A stretch of DNA of 64,000 nucleotides from Glaciecola sp. (GTDB taxonomy: Bacteria > Pseudomonadota > Gammaproteobacteria > Enterobacterales > Alteromonadaceae), in assembly GCA_018623155.1 (NCBI GenBank), contig JAAZVZ010000001.1, positions 158,437 to 222,436 of the forward strand, read 5' to 3'. Under the pieces are notes generated by a model that searched no databases, was not told the origin of the DNA, and was given only the letters and a program-made list of their open reading frames with translations. Of the stretch, positions 29,836 through 39,044 are shown one piece after another. Every line of letters starts with the position of its first letter. The stretch's first letter is position 1. The position numbers were made by a program, and so were the translations under genes.

Positions 29836-31221
29836 TTATTTGACGCGGACGCTTGGTTGCAAAGCTGACTCAATAACTTGTCCTTCGTATTTATACAATG
29901 TGCCATCTTTCATGACTAAGTCGACATCTTGTAATAAATTCATAAAACGCAAGACATCTCCTTTAACAGCAATAATATCGGCATATTTGCCTTCACTGAT
30001 CGTACCCGTTTTGTCGCTTACTCCCATCATAACCGAAGGCCAATACGTTGCAGCACGAATGGTGTACATGGGATCCATACCGAAATCATGTACCCAAACG
30101 GCCATCTCATTCCATGTACTTTGGCAATGAAATTTGGTCGGAATACCACTATCTGTACCTACTAACAGCACAACACCCGCTTCTTTAAGTTGTTCCACTT
30201 TGCGTTGTAACGTGGGTTGCCGTAGTGGTGTCAACTGCATATAACTGAGCTGGCCTGGCTTGGCTAAGGAAGCTTTAATATCAGCAATCGTGTCTTTTTT
30301 GAGACCGCGATGCCAACAAGTGTTATCAAGTTTTTCAGGGTTTGCCACTGTGCGGTGGTAATTAAACAAGCCTTCTACCGTTGGCGTCCAATACAAAGGG
30401 CCACCAGCAATTCGTCCTTTTGCCGTTCGCTCCTTGAGCTTATCCATAATGTCTTTAGGGTATTGCGGTGCAGTCGTTAAACCAGTGTGCTCAAAATTAT
30501 TGATCCCAATGTCTAATCCAATGCGAATTTCATCCGGCTTGTGGGAGTGCCCAACGACAACCATATCATTCTCATGTGCTGCATCCACAATGGCTTGAGC
30601 GACCTCGCGAGACATCAAATCATGATCGATTAATTTGACTATATCCATCCCTGCGTCTTTGAGTCGTTTAACCTTCGCCCGCGCTTCAGCAACACTCTTC
30701 ACACCCCAACGATAATTCTCAGTACCAGGGTATGGCTCATGTTGTAAAAACGGCCCTGACATATACATTCTTGGACCGTGAATCGTACCATCTGCTAGAC
30801 CTTGTTTGACCGCTATCGATGCATCTAATGGTGCCCCCAAATCTCGGGCACTGGTGATTCCAGCTAACAATAGTTGCACCGCACTGGCTGGCATAATCTC
30901 ATCTGCAAGACGGTCTTGGTAAGCAGGGTGCCAATGACTATAATCGGCATGTCCGGTGATCATAAGATGAGCATGGGCTTCCCATAAACCGGGCATAACA
31001 TCCATACCTTCTGTTGAAATGACCTGATATCCCGAAGGCACTGACAAAGTATCGACCGTACCTACTGCTTCAATTATATTGTTATTGACTAAAATAACCG
31101 AGTTGGCCAATGGCGTGTGGCCGAAGCCATCAATTAATCGCCCACCGACTAATGCTTTTTTCTCTGATGCTAGAGATTGCAAAGAAAATAATAGAACCAA
31201 CCCCCAAATAACCAAACGCAT
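29836..31221 (-). CDS. exported metal-dependent amidohydrolase
   Basis: A 461-residue amidohydrolase-superfamily protein with a cleavable signal peptide (MRLVIWGLVLLFSLQSLAS). Metal-site landmarks: PGLWEAHAHL (HxH), DIVKLIDHD (lysine that could be carboxylated), VVVGHSHKP, NNFEHTG and LVGTDSGIP. The architecture, with a beta-sandwich at both ends (ALVGGRLIDG at the N-terminus; GKYADIIAVKGD at the C-terminus), resembles periplasmic Xaa-Pro dipeptidase or imidazolonepropionase-like enzymes. The true substrate is unknown. The ATG at 31221 has AAGGCAG upstream. It lies between fxsA and groES on the same strand. Confidence 0.85.
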   Translation of the reverse strand: MRLVIWGLVLLFSLQSLASEKKALVGGRLIDGFGHTPLANSVILVNNNIIEAVGTVDTLSVPSGYQVISTEGMDVMPGLWEAHAHLMITGHADYSHWHPAYQDRLADEIMPASAVQLLLAGITSARDLGAPLDASIAVKQGLADGTIHGPRMYMSGPFLQHEPYPGTENYRWGVKSVAEARAKVKRLKDAGMDIVKLIDHDLMSREVAQAIVDAAHENDMVVVGHSHKPDEIRIGLDIGINNFEHTGLTTAPQYPKDIMDKLKERTAKGRIAGGPLYWTPTVEGLFNYHRTVANPEKLDNTCWHRGLKKDTIADIKASLAKPGQLSYMQLTPLRQPTLQRKVEQLKEAGVVLLVGTDSGIPTKFHCQSTWNEMAVWVHDFGMDPMYTIRAATYWPSVMMGVSDKTGTISEGKYADIIAVKGDVLRFMNLLQDVDLVMKDGTLYKYEGQVIESALQPSVRVK

Positions 31222-31281
31222 ACCACTGCCTTATTGTTATTAAATTGTTAATAAACAATGTACGCGATTGCCATTCAGAAC

Positions 31282-31791
31282 TCAATCCAAACGTTTGCGA
31301 GCAGGGTCATTATTTGTTTGTGACGACTCTTTATCGAGGTCCGAGAATTCACCTTCAATGATGTCATCTTGAGTAGATGATTGATGGTGTCTATGAAATT
31401 CTGACTGCCCAAAACCAGAGTGAGTGAAACCATTACCTTGTACATTGACTAAACTCACCACATGACTTGCCAGATATTGTCTTGTGGTTGGTAGGGTTAA
31501 AAACAGACCGAGAATATCCGTGATAAATCCTGGCGTGACCAACAGAACACCAGCAATCAATAATAACAATCCAGATCCGATTTCTTGTGCCGGCATATGA
31601 CCTTTAGCTATTTTGGCTTGCGCTTGTGCAAGAGTGGCTACGCCTTCACGTTTGACAAGATAAGCGCCAATCATGGCAGATAAGATCACCAATAACACAG
31701 TATTCCAACCACCAATGATTTCACCTACATGAATCAGAACCGCAATCTCCATGATCGGCATAATGACAAACAACAAAAATAACTTACCCAT
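31282..31791 (-). CDS. fxsA: FxsA family membrane protein
   Basis: A 169-residue inner-membrane protein of the FxsA family. It opens MGKLFLLFVIMPIMEIAVLIHVGEIIGGWNT, has further hydrophobic segments (LLVILSAMIGAYLVKREG; GSGLLLLIAGVLLVTPGFITDILGLFL) and a polar C-terminal tail rich in H, Q and acidic residues. In Escherichia coli overproduction relieves phage T7 exclusion by the F plasmid; its normal role is unclear. Proximity to groESL is common in gammaproteobacteria. The ATG at 31791 has AGAGGA upstream. Confidence 0.9.
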   Translation of the reverse strand: MGKLFLLFVIMPIMEIAVLIHVGEIIGGWNTVLLVILSAMIGAYLVKREGVATLAQAQAKIAKGHMPAQEIGSGLLLLIAGVLLVTPGFITDILGLFLTLPTTRQYLASHVVSLVNVQGNGFTHSGFGQSEFHRHHQSSTQDDIIEGEFSDLDKESSQTNNDPARKRLD

Positions 31792-31979
31792 ATTTTCCTC
31801 TACAGTGCGCTGTTGCACTTAAATACGTCGCAAGTTAAGTTTGCCTTAAGCCTGCTCATATATAGTTTTGTGACTGTTATACCAGAGCCTATCAAATTTT
31901 TTTGCTTCTTGTCATGAAAGCAAGCTAGACTTTTGTCGGTTTTATAACGTATAACCAACGAATTACATTTAAGGACATC

Positions 31980-33797
31980 ATGCACTTGCGCCATTTACGT
32001 CATCTTTTTTTGCTTTGTATATTTGTATTATCTGTGGGCTTTACCGCTTCTGCACAAGGTCTTGGTAACAATCGCATACAAAACTTGTTTAACGACGAAC
32101 CGACTTTTCTCAAAGTTGAAGAGGCTTTTGTGCTTGACTACACGCAGCAAGATGATGAGTTGCAAGTCACTTTTACCATAGCAGATGGTTATTATCTGTA
32201 TCAAAAACAATTCAAAGCGGTAGGGAAAAATGCTACGACGGATGAACCTTCATTTTCACCTGAACCATCCCAAATCGAAGACGAGTTCTTTGGCATATCC
32301 GATGTTTTTTTTGATACGGTAACGCTTACTTATCCGATTCTAGAGGCACGAAACGATGGTGTTCTCAAAATTCGTTATCAAGGCTGCGCTGAAGCAGGTT
32401 TGTGTTACCCACCCACCACTCAATCTTTGTTTTTAAATGAAGTAACGGCTGATGCAAATACGGCCCCAAACGTATCCACACAGTCAAAACAGGTACTGTC
32501 AGAACAGTATCAACTCGCTGAGCAACTGGCCAGTGGAGATAATTTGCTATGGTCTATTCTACTGTTTGTTGGTTTGGGCGTTTTATTAGCGTTCACCCCT
32601 TGCGTATTTCCAATGTATCCTATTTTATCGAGCATTATTGTTGGGCAAGGTAAACACATCAGCACCTCAAAAGCGTTCAGTTTATCTTTTGTCTATGTGC
32701 AAGGCATGGCCATCACTTATTCTTTACTTGGATTGATTGTGGCCTCGGCCGGTGTACAATTTCAAGCCGCGTTACAAAACCCAATACTGCTGACGGTTTT
32801 TATTATCGCTTTTATTGCCCTTGCATTATCTATGTTTGGTGTCTTTGAGATCCAACTGCCTAGTGCATGGCAAGAAAAATTAAACACAGTTTCCAATCAG
32901 CAACGCGGTGGTTCATTAGTTGGCGTATTTTTAATGGGGGTGATCTCTGGATTGATTGCATCTCCTTGTACCACAGCACCGCTTACCAGCATTTTATTGT
33001 TTATTGCCCAATCCGGCGATTTGGTGCTTGGTTTCAGTGCCCTATATGCTTTGTCGATAGGTATGGGGATCCCTCTCATTATCTTTGGTCTAACCGGAGG
33101 TAAACTCCTGCCAAAAGCTGGCCCGTGGATGAACGTGATCAAGACCATTTTTGGCTTTATGATTTTGTCAGTTGCCATCTTCTTTTTTGAACGGATGGTC
33201 GTTGAGCCATGGACGCAACTGCTGTGGTACGGTTTGTTCTTGGGTTTATTGGGGTATCTGTTAGAAATCAACGCGCAAAAATCAGCTGGCCTCACAAGAG
33301 GATTTTTACGTGTAGTGGTGTTAGCTGGTCTCTTTTATGTTGTTTTACAAAGCCTAAGCTTTATCGCTCCAAATACTCATATTCAATCGAATAAACCCGA
33401 GTCATACACAGTGGATATCCACGAACAGTTCACACAAGTAAGAAATTTAGGTGAACTTGCTATGTACATTGAACGCGCTAATAGCCAAGGCCAAACCGTT
33501 ATGGTGGACTTGTATGCGGATTGGTGTGTTGCTTGTAAAGAGTTCGAGAAATACACGTTTCCAGATCCAGCCGTACAAGAAGCCCTCAAGAATACAATGT
33601 GGTTACAAGTTGATCTTACAGACAATACTCCGACGAATCTTGAATTTCAGGACGTTTTTGAAGTCACTGGACTACCTACCATCATGTTCTTTGATGTACA
33701 AGGTAACGAACTGACCACCTCCCGAGTAACCGGCTTTCTCAATGCTGACGTATTTGCCGCTCATGTAAATCAAATTTTTGACGATACAACACAATAG
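31980..33797 (+). CDS. dsbD: protein-disulfide reductase DsbD
   Basis: A 605-residue inner-membrane electron carrier that moves thiol-reducing power from cytoplasmic thioredoxin to periplasmic DsbC/CcmG partners. A signal peptide (about 1-25) is followed by the periplasmic alpha domain with QGCAEAGLCYPP, eight membrane segments holding the cysteine pair in FTPCVFPMYP and ASPCTTAPL, and a C-terminal thioredoxin-like domain with WCVACKEFEKYTF. All six redox cysteines are present. The ATG at 31980 is preceded by AAGGA. It is divergent from fxsA with 188 bases between. Confidence 0.96.
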   Translation: MHLRHLRHLFLLCIFVLSVGFTASAQGLGNNRIQNLFNDEPTFLKVEEAFVLDYTQQDDELQVTFTIADGYYLYQKQFKAVGKNATTDEPSFSPEPSQIEDEFFGISDVFFDTVTLTYPILEARNDGVLKIRYQGCAEAGLCYPPTTQSLFLNEVTADANTAPNVSTQSKQVLSEQYQLAEQLASGDNLLWSILLFVGLGVLLAFTPCVFPMYPILSSIIVGQGKHISTSKAFSLSFVYVQGMAITYSLLGLIVASAGVQFQAALQNPILLTVFIIAFIALALSMFGVFEIQLPSAWQEKLNTVSNQQRGGSLVGVFLMGVISGLIASPCTTAPLTSILLFIAQSGDLVLGFSALYALSIGMGIPLIIFGLTGGKLLPKAGPWMNVIKTIFGFMILSVAIFFFERMVVEPWTQLLWYGLFLGLLGYLLEINAQKSAGLTRGFLRVVVLAGLFYVVLQSLSFIAPNTHIQSNKPESYTVDIHEQFTQVRNLGELAMYIERANSQGQTVMVDLYADWCVACKEFEKYTFPDPAVQEALKNTMWLQVDLTDNTPTNLEFQDVFEVTGLPTIMFFDVQGNELTTSRVTGFLNADVFAAHVNQIFDDTTQ

Positions 33798-33811
33798 AGT
33801 ATTTACCATCG

Positions 33812-33827
33812 CTATCTTCGAAGATAG
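33812..33827. repeat. 16-bp perfect palindrome between dsbD and the H-NOX gene
   Basis: CTATCTTCGAAGATAG is perfectly palindromic. It lies 15 bases after the dsbD stop codon and 48 bases before the H-NOX start. There is no T run after it, so it is not a standard terminator; it could be an operator for the H-NOX gene or an RNA hairpin. Confidence 0.5.
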
Positions 33828-33875
33828 TAAAACCGCTGTCAAAACGGGTATTAGCACAATACCTAAGGATACAAT

Positions 33876-34409
33876 ATGTTAGGGATAATTTTCACCAACC
33901 TGCTCGATATGGTCGAAGACAAAATGGGTTACGCGATGGTGGATGAGCTATTGCTCTCAACAGGGCTCGACGGTAGCTACACTGGAGTGGGACACTACGA
34001 TTTTGAAGAATTATTAAAAATCGTCGTAGCACTTTCAGAAAAAACCGGCATAGCCATCCCTGATTTAATTGAATCTTATGGTGAATATCTTTTTGGCAAA
34101 CTCATGCAAAATCACGCCTCGTTATTGCCAGAAAACATTACCATGATCGATTTATTATCCGAACTCGATTCTAATATCCATGTAGAGGTATTAAAACTTT
34201 ATCCAAATGCAACCTTACCCACATTTAGCATCTTGGATAAAAGTCACTCTCATATAGTCTTATTATATCGTTCACCACGCCAACTTGAGCAACTTGCGGT
34301 CGGTCTGATCAAAGGATGTTCAGAATATTTTGATGAAACCTGCGAAATCGGATTGGAAACAATGAATTCATCCCCTCATGAAGTCAAAATTTCGGTAAAT
34401 TTGCAGTGA
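33876..34409 (+). CDS. stand-alone H-NOX (heme NO/O2-binding) protein
   Basis: A 177-residue single-domain H-NOX protein. It has the family start GIIFTNLLDMVEDKMGYAMVDELL, YTGVGHYDFEELLKIVVALSEKTG, the proximal heme ligand H102 in NIHVEVLKLYPNATLP, and the YxSxR heme-propionate motif as Y131-R-S133-P-R135. Every key heme residue is present. A heme-pocket tyrosine needed for oxygen binding in some members cannot be judged here, so NO sensing is only the likelier role. Partners (histidine kinase or diguanylate cyclase) are usually adjacent but none is here. The ATG at 33876 has AAGGA upstream. Confidence 0.9.
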   Translation: MLGIIFTNLLDMVEDKMGYAMVDELLLSTGLDGSYTGVGHYDFEELLKIVVALSEKTGIAIPDLIESYGEYLFGKLMQNHASLLPENITMIDLLSELDSNIHVEVLKLYPNATLPTFSILDKSHSHIVLLYRSPRQLEQLAVGLIKGCSEYFDETCEIGLETMNSSPHEVKISVNLQ

Positions 34410-34545
34410 AATGACATGAAATACGATACAAACTGATTTTTTCATCTGATAAGACCAGTAAAGTACTGCATCTTTACACATTTTCACTATAATGCTACGA
34501 ATACATTGTTATCTTGCACGATAGCGTTACGTTGGGAGCATAATT

Positions 34546-34983
34546 GTGAATATTCTCATCTTAAATGGACCAAACCTTAATCTTCTAGGCACTCGTGAGC
34601 CAGATGTTTACGGCAGTGAAACTTTATCCGATGTCATGCAAGCTTGTATTGCACTCGGTAAAGAACTTAATTGTTCTGTTGAACATTTTCAAAGCAACCA
34701 CGAGGGTCAGTTAATTGATGTATTGCATAAAGCATCTGGCAAATACGATGCGATAATCATTAATCCTGCCGCGTTTACTCACACTAGTGTTGCACTGAGA
34801 GATGCGTTATTAGGCGTTGCTATCCCATTTATTGAAGTGCATATATCAAATGTTCACGCCCGCGAAACATTTCGTCATCATTCCTATTTTAGCGACATTG
34901 CACAAAGTGTGATTGTCGGTTGCGGCACATATGGCTACCAACTTGCTGTCATGTCTGCAGTACAAAATATTTTACCTAATTAA
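34546..34983 (+). CDS. aroQ: 3-dehydroquinate dehydratase, type II
   Basis: A 145-residue shikimate-pathway enzyme (3-dehydroquinate to 3-dehydroshikimate). Landmarks: [21 protein letters not shown] with the catalytic tyrosine, [31 protein letters not shown], and [19 protein letters not shown] with the catalytic histidine. The start is GTG at 34546 with GGGAG upstream. A -10-like TATAAT lies at 34488-34493. It is the first gene of the widespread aroQ-accB-accC order. Confidence 0.96.
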   Translation: MNILILNGPNLNLLGTREPDVYGSETLSDVMQACIALGKELNCSVEHFQSNHEGQLIDVLHKASGKYDAIIINPAAFTHTSVALRDALLGVAIPFIEVHISNVHARETFRHHSYFSDIAQSVIVGCGTYGYQLAVMSAVQNILPN

Positions 34984-35005
34984 GAACGTCATTAAGGCTT
35001 TTCCA

Positions 35006-35467
35006 ATGGATATTAGAAAAATCAAAAAACTCATCGAGCTAGTTGAAGAATCTGGCATTGCAGAATTAGAAATCACAGAGGGCGAAGAGTCCGTCCGCAT
35101 TCACCGTGGCGGTTCTGCACAAGCGGTACAATATGCTCCCGCGCCGGTTGCTCCCGCACCTGTAGCAACACCAGCAGCTGCTCCAGCCGCTCCAGCTGCT
35201 GCGCCAGCGACTGACTCAACACCTGAAGTTGCAGGCCACCAAATTAAATCGCCTATGGTCGGTACTTTCTATCGCGCGGCAACACCTGAGGCCAAACCTT
35301 TTGTAGAAGTTGGTTCCAAAGTCAACGTTGGTGATACTTTATGTATTATCGAAGCAATGAAAATGATGAATCAAATCGAAGCTGATAAAGCTGGTACAGT
35401 CAAAGCAATCTTGGTGGAAAACCAAGATGCGGTTGAATTTGATCAACCATTATTTGTCATCGAGTAA
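35006..35467 (+). CDS. accB: biotin carboxyl carrier protein of acetyl-CoA carboxylase
   Basis: A 153-residue carrier subunit. The N-terminal [23 protein letters not shown] is followed by an Ala/Pro-rich linker (about 50-75) and a biotinyl domain with the biotinylation site EAMKMMNQI (lysine of AMKM). The ATG at 35006 is chosen because the family begins there; the frame extends upstream into aroQ without conserved sequence. It lies 22 bases after aroQ and nine bases before accC. Carries carboxylated biotin for the first step of fatty acid synthesis. Confidence 0.97.
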   Translation: MDIRKIKKLIELVEESGIAELEITEGEESVRIHRGGSAQAVQYAPAPVAPAPVATPAAAPAAPAAAPATDSTPEVAGHQIKSPMVGTFYRAATPEAKPFVEVGSKVNVGDTLCIIEAMKMMNQIEADKAGTVKAILVENQDAVEFDQPLFVIE

Positions 35468-35476
35468 GGTTTTCTT

Positions 35477-36820
35477 ATGCTTGATAAAGTATTGATTGCC
35501 AATCGCGGTGAGATCGCTTTGCGGATCTTACGCGCGTGTAAGGAGTTGGGGATAAAAACGGTTGCAGTGCATTCAACCGCTGACAAAAACCTCAAACACG
35601 TTTTGTTAGCCGATGAGTCAATCTGTATTGGTAAGCCTTCTGCACAAGAAAGTTATCTCAATATCCCACGTCTGATTGCCGCGGCTGAAGTGACAAACTC
35701 AGTTGCGATTCACCCTGGTTATGGCTTCTTAGCCGAAAGCGCTGATTTTGCTGAAGCAGTCGAACGCAGTGGTTTTGTGTTCATTGGTCCAAAAGCTGAC
35801 ACTATTAACATGATGGGCGATAAAGTTGCTGCCATTAACGCGATGAAAGCAGCTGGCGTACCATGTGTGCCGGGCTCTGATGGCCCACTGACTGATGATA
35901 ACGAACGCAACAAAGCGATTGCCAAGCGGATAGGGTATCCGATGATTGTCAAAGCAGCTGGCGGTGGCGGTGGTCGAGGTATGCGTGTGGTACGCAGTGA
36001 AGATGAGTTGGTGTCATCGATTGCGACGACCAAGGCAGAAGCTAAAGCGGCTTTCAACAATGACGTCGTGTATATGGAAAAATATCTCGAAAACCCTCGT
36101 CACGTTGAAATTCAGGTTTTAGCCGATGGTCAAGGCAATGCGATACATCTAGGTGAACGCGATTGCTCAATGCAACGTCGTCACCAAAAAGTAGTCGAAG
36201 AAGCTCCAGCACCCGGTATTTCTGAACAAATGCGCGAAAAAATAGGTGATCGCTGTCGTAAAGCTTGTATTGAAATTGGCTATCGCGGTGCGGGTACGTT
36301 TGAATTCTTGTATGAGAACGGTGAATTTTACTTCATCGAAATGAATACTCGTATTCAGGTCGAGCATCCGGTTTCAGAAATGATCACTGGTGTAGATTTA
36401 ATCAAAGAGCAACTGCGTGTTGCCGCTGGTCAGCCATTGTCCATTGATCAATCACAGATCAAAATAAAAGGCCACGCCATTGAATGCCGAATTAATGCTG
36501 AAGATCCAAAAACCTTCTTACCCAGTCCAGGTAAAATTGATATGTTCCACGCACCAGGTGGTTTAGGTGTGCGTTGGGATTCACATATTTACAGTGGTTA
36601 TTCTGTGCCGCCATTCTACGACTCAATGATTGGTAAGTTGATTACTTATGGAGAGAGTCGTGATGAGGCAATTAACAAAATGCGCCATGCACTTGAGGAA
36701 CTTGTGGTTGACGGCATCAAAACCAATGTCGATCTCCAAAAAATGATTATGGCTGACGAGAACTTTTTTGCTGGTGGAACAAATATCCACTACTTAGAGA
36801 AGAAACTCGGTCTGCAGTAA
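35477..36820 (+). CDS. accC: acetyl-CoA carboxylase biotin carboxylase subunit
   Basis: A 447-residue ATP-grasp enzyme that carboxylates biotin on AccB. It starts [25 protein letters not shown]; the ATP-grasp glycine-rich loop is [14 protein letters not shown], with [23 protein letters not shown] and [23 protein letters not shown]. Full family length. It ends with a strong terminator 20 bases further. Confidence 0.98.
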   Translation: MLDKVLIANRGEIALRILRACKELGIKTVAVHSTADKNLKHVLLADESICIGKPSAQESYLNIPRLIAAAEVTNSVAIHPGYGFLAESADFAEAVERSGFVFIGPKADTINMMGDKVAAINAMKAAGVPCVPGSDGPLTDDNERNKAIAKRIGYPMIVKAAGGGGGRGMRVVRSEDELVSSIATTKAEAKAAFNNDVVYMEKYLENPRHVEIQVLADGQGNAIHLGERDCSMQRRHQKVVEEAPAPGISEQMREKIGDRCRKACIEIGYRGAGTFEFLYENGEFYFIEMNTRIQVEHPVSEMITGVDLIKEQLRVAAGQPLSIDQSQIKIKGHAIECRINAEDPKTFLPSPGKIDMFHAPGGLGVRWDSHIYSGYSVPPFYDSMIGKLITYGESRDEAINKMRHALEELVVDGIKTNVDLQKMIMADENFFAGGTNIHYLEKKLGLQ

Positions 36821-36840
36821 CCTTTTTTATTGTTTTATAA

Positions 36841-36868
36841 AAGCCCCTTTATTCAAGGGGCTTTTTTT
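36841..36868 (+). terminator. rho-independent terminator of aroQ-accBC
   Basis: Stem AAGCCCCTT / AAGGGGCTT with loop TATTC, followed by a T run. It begins 20 bases after the accC stop codon. Confidence 0.9.
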
Positions 36869-36879
36869 GTTCTGCAGAA

Positions 36880-37065
36880 ATGTATGTGATGACAATGAAT
36901 CCAGAACAGTGGTTATCTCGTTTAAAAGAAATGCTCAGTGTGGCTTTGTTGGTGCGGCATCAAAATCAGTTATCGGCAAAAGCAAGACACTGGTTCGGTT
37001 CATCTGCGCAAGAGTATCGGCGTATAAAATTAGGGTATAAAAAAGCCCACCAAAAGGTGGGCTAA
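36880..37065 (+). CDS. small protein of unknown function
   Basis: A possible 61-residue basic protein; an internal ATG at 36895 would give 56 residues starting MNPEQWLSRLKEML. It is rich in Arg, Lys and Gln and appears helical with a W/F-containing core (ARHWFGSSAQEYRRIKLGYKK). Codon choice looks normal for coding sequence, but there is no strong ribosome binding site and I do not recognise a family. Its last codons and stop form one arm of a hairpin whose T run is on the minus strand. It follows the accC terminator and precedes another unknown gene. It may not be expressed. Confidence 0.42.
   Translation: MYVMTMNPEQWLSRLKEMLSVALLVRHQNQLSAKARHWFGSSAQEYRRIKLGYKKAHQKVG
37038..37063 (-). terminator. 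minus-strand rho-independent terminator without an obvious gene
   Basis: Stem AGCCCACC / GGTGGGCT with loop AAAA (37044-37063). Read on the minus strand it is followed by six T residues, the classic terminator form; on the plus strand there is no T run. No minus-strand gene lies between it and 39062. A short untranslated transcript starting near 37100-37140 would explain it. Confidence 0.6.
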
Positions 37066-37138
37066 ACAGCAAGAACGCGTACACACTTCAACAGTGCATA
37101 GTAGTTACGCAGGCTGGTGAAAAAAGGTTCAAACATTC

Positions 37139-37528
37139 ATGCAAACTTTTTACATTGAATTAAAAAGTCAGTTGTCCCAAGACATAAGATTGTTAACTTA
37201 TCTCAGGCTCGTTTTAGATAAGCCGAATGATTTGGTAGATATTGAACAAGATATTCGGGACTTGTTTGGTTTCCCAGAAAGATTACTTGGCAGTTATCGA
37301 ACAGAGTGGCTACATTATTGTTTACCTCAACTCGCTAAATGCATTCCTGATATTTTTACCAATGAGATACAATTTATCGCATGGCTTGAGCAACAGTCAC
37401 CTAGATTTGACTCGTCCAAAGTGAAAGAACTATTAACAATTGTTGACCAGGTGAGTGATTTTTCAGAAAAACTTGTCCCTTTCCCGACGCCATTACGTAA
37501 TCATGTCTATCAACTTTTAAAATTATAA
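37139..37528 (+). CDS. protein of unknown function
   Basis: A 129-residue soluble, probably helical protein that I do not recognise. Visible features: acidic centre (DKPNDLVDIEQDIRDLFGFPERLLGSYRTEW), a pair of cysteines in LHYCLPQLAKCIPDIF, and no signal peptide or membrane segment. The ATG at 37139 has AAAGG thirteen bases earlier. It is followed by a DUF6435 gene 54 bases later on the same strand. Confidence 0.6.
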   Translation: MQTFYIELKSQLSQDIRLLTYLRLVLDKPNDLVDIEQDIRDLFGFPERLLGSYRTEWLHYCLPQLAKCIPDIFTNEIQFIAWLEQQSPRFDSSKVKELLTIVDQVSDFSEKLVPFPTPLRNHVYQLLKL

Positions 37529-37582
37529 ACCTTTGCATATACGATTATAGTATTAGATGGTTTTCTAACAAAAGGACCTTTT

Positions 37583-37759
37583 ATGTTTGGACTGTTCAAG
37601 AGTAATCCCGAGAAAAAGCTTCGTAAAAAGTACGATGCACTGCTTGAAAAGGGCATGCACGCACAACGCAACGGCGATATGAAGGCGTATGCCATGATCA
37701 CTGCAGAAGCAGAAAAAGTCTGGGCTGAGATAGAATCGCTCAACTCGGAAAAACAATAA
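37583..37759 (+). CDS. DUF6435 family small protein
   Basis: A 58-residue protein, MFGLFKSNPEKKLRKKYDAL at the start, followed by EKGMHAQRNGDMKAYAMITAEAEKVWAEIESL. This pattern (short hydrophobic MFGLFK head, lysine-rich patch, then an amphipathic helix ending in a Glu/Lys-rich segment) matches small proteins annotated DUF6435 in marine gammaproteobacteria. The ATG has AAAGGA at good spacing. Function unknown; the hydrophobic head could touch the membrane. Confidence 0.75.
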   Translation: MFGLFKSNPEKKLRKKYDALLEKGMHAQRNGDMKAYAMITAEAEKVWAEIESLNSEKQ

Positions 37760-37968
37760 AATTAACACAAACTCATAAGTTTTAGTTACGTCTTATTTAC
37801 ATCTGCGTGTGTTTTTTCATCAAGTTATATTCTCAAAGCGCCCCATGCTGGCTCAACACATTGTTTGTTTTTGTGCAAAGGTGTTGTGCCAAAGTCGTAT
37901 TTATCAATCGCTAATTGAATATTAATGTTCTGTTTGTTTTTTGTTAACACACATGGGAACACACAACT

Positions 37969-39015
37969 ATGAAAAAACTATTATCTTTAACAGCAGCTGC
38001 TGTTGCACTTGGTTTAGCTTCACAAGCAAACGCTGCCGTTACTCTTGCAGAAGACGGTGACACTAAAGTAACTCTTGGCGGTTTCATCAAAATGGACGCG
38101 CGTCATGTAGACGGTGACTTATACCGTGACGGTTACTTCATTGGTTCAGCTGCTGCAGGTGATTTTAGCCAGACTGATTTTAACGCTAACCAGTCTCGTT
38201 TACAGTTTAAAGTACAACACGGTAAAGTAACGGGTGTATTTGAAGTCGATGCTGACACAGGTGAAGGTAACGAAATCATCTCTAACTCTTCTGGTATCCG
38301 TATCCGTCACGCGTTCATCAAGTGGGACAACTGGTTAGTTGGTCAAACTTGGTCAACGTTCATGCCTTTACATGCACTTGCTGAAACTTTAGATTTCGGT
38401 GGCGCGCACGTAGGTGAAGCGTTTATCCGTCAAGGTCAAATCCGTTATACTAACGGTGGTTTCTCATTTGCTCTTGAAAACCCATACACATTTGGTGGTG
38501 ACCGTGATGAATCTAAGCAATCAGTGCCTGATATCATTGCTCGTTACGACTTTAAAGGTGACTGGGGTCAAGCAAACGTTGGTGCATTATTCCGTAAAGT
38601 TGACCAATCTGGTATCGACGAAACGGCAGTAGGTTTCAACGCAGCAGCCAAAATCAAAACTGGCGGCAAAAATGATCTTCGTATCTCTTTTGCTCAAGGC
38701 GAATATGGTCGTTACGTAGGTACAGTTGCTGTTCCTGACATCATCACTGTAGATGGCGAAACTAAAGTTGAAGAAGGTACTTCTTTCACTCTTGCATACC
38801 GTCACTTCTGGAACGATGCAACTCGTTCAACGTTCTTCTACGGTAACTCTACCACTGATCTAGGCGATCGTGACCGCACTCATTGGGGTGTTAACGTGAT
38901 TACTTCTGTAACGTCTAAATTAAAAACAGGTGTTGAGTTTGGTGAATATTCACAAGACGAAGCAACTGATTTAAGCTCTAACTACCTAATGTTCTCTGCC
39001 GTTTACGCGTTCTAA
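37969..39015 (+). CDS. DcaP-like trimeric outer membrane porin
   Basis: A 348-residue outer-membrane protein with signal peptide (about 1-22, ending QANA). The sequence KVTLGGFIKMDARHVDGDL near the start, alternating hydrophobic/polar beta strands throughout (IRIRHAFIKWDNWLVGQTWSTFMPL, SRLQFKVQHGKVTGVFEVD) and terminal YLMFSAVYAF with C-terminal Phe are porin traits, closest to DcaP-type channels for small acids. Coding sequence is enriched in favoured codons, suggesting strong expression. The 209-base leader region 37760-37968 is AT-rich; I see no certain operator in it. A terminator follows. Confidence 0.85.
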   Translation: MKKLLSLTAAAVALGLASQANAAVTLAEDGDTKVTLGGFIKMDARHVDGDLYRDGYFIGSAAAGDFSQTDFNANQSRLQFKVQHGKVTGVFEVDADTGEGNEIISNSSGIRIRHAFIKWDNWLVGQTWSTFMPLHALAETLDFGGAHVGEAFIRQGQIRYTNGGFSFALENPYTFGGDRDESKQSVPDIIARYDFKGDWGQANVGALFRKVDQSGIDETAVGFNAAAKIKTGGKNDLRISFAQGEYGRYVGTVAVPDIITVDGETKVEEGTSFTLAYRHFWNDATRSTFFYGNSTTDLGDRDRTHWGVNVITSVTSKLKTGVEFGEYSQDEATDLSSNYLMFSAVYAF

Positions 39016-39044
39016 GAACCATAAACAGCTAAACATAGAAACAC

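Noticed and set aside
32897..33295. 132-residue minus-strand frame inside dsbD
   Set aside because: Antisense to the membrane domain of dsbD; no start signal or homology.
33812..33830. Rho-independent terminator after dsbD
   Set aside because: The palindrome is perfect but no T run follows on either strand.
35719..36060. 113-residue minus-strand frame inside accC
   Set aside because: Antisense shadow; low-complexity Ala/Pro content reflects the complement of accC codons.
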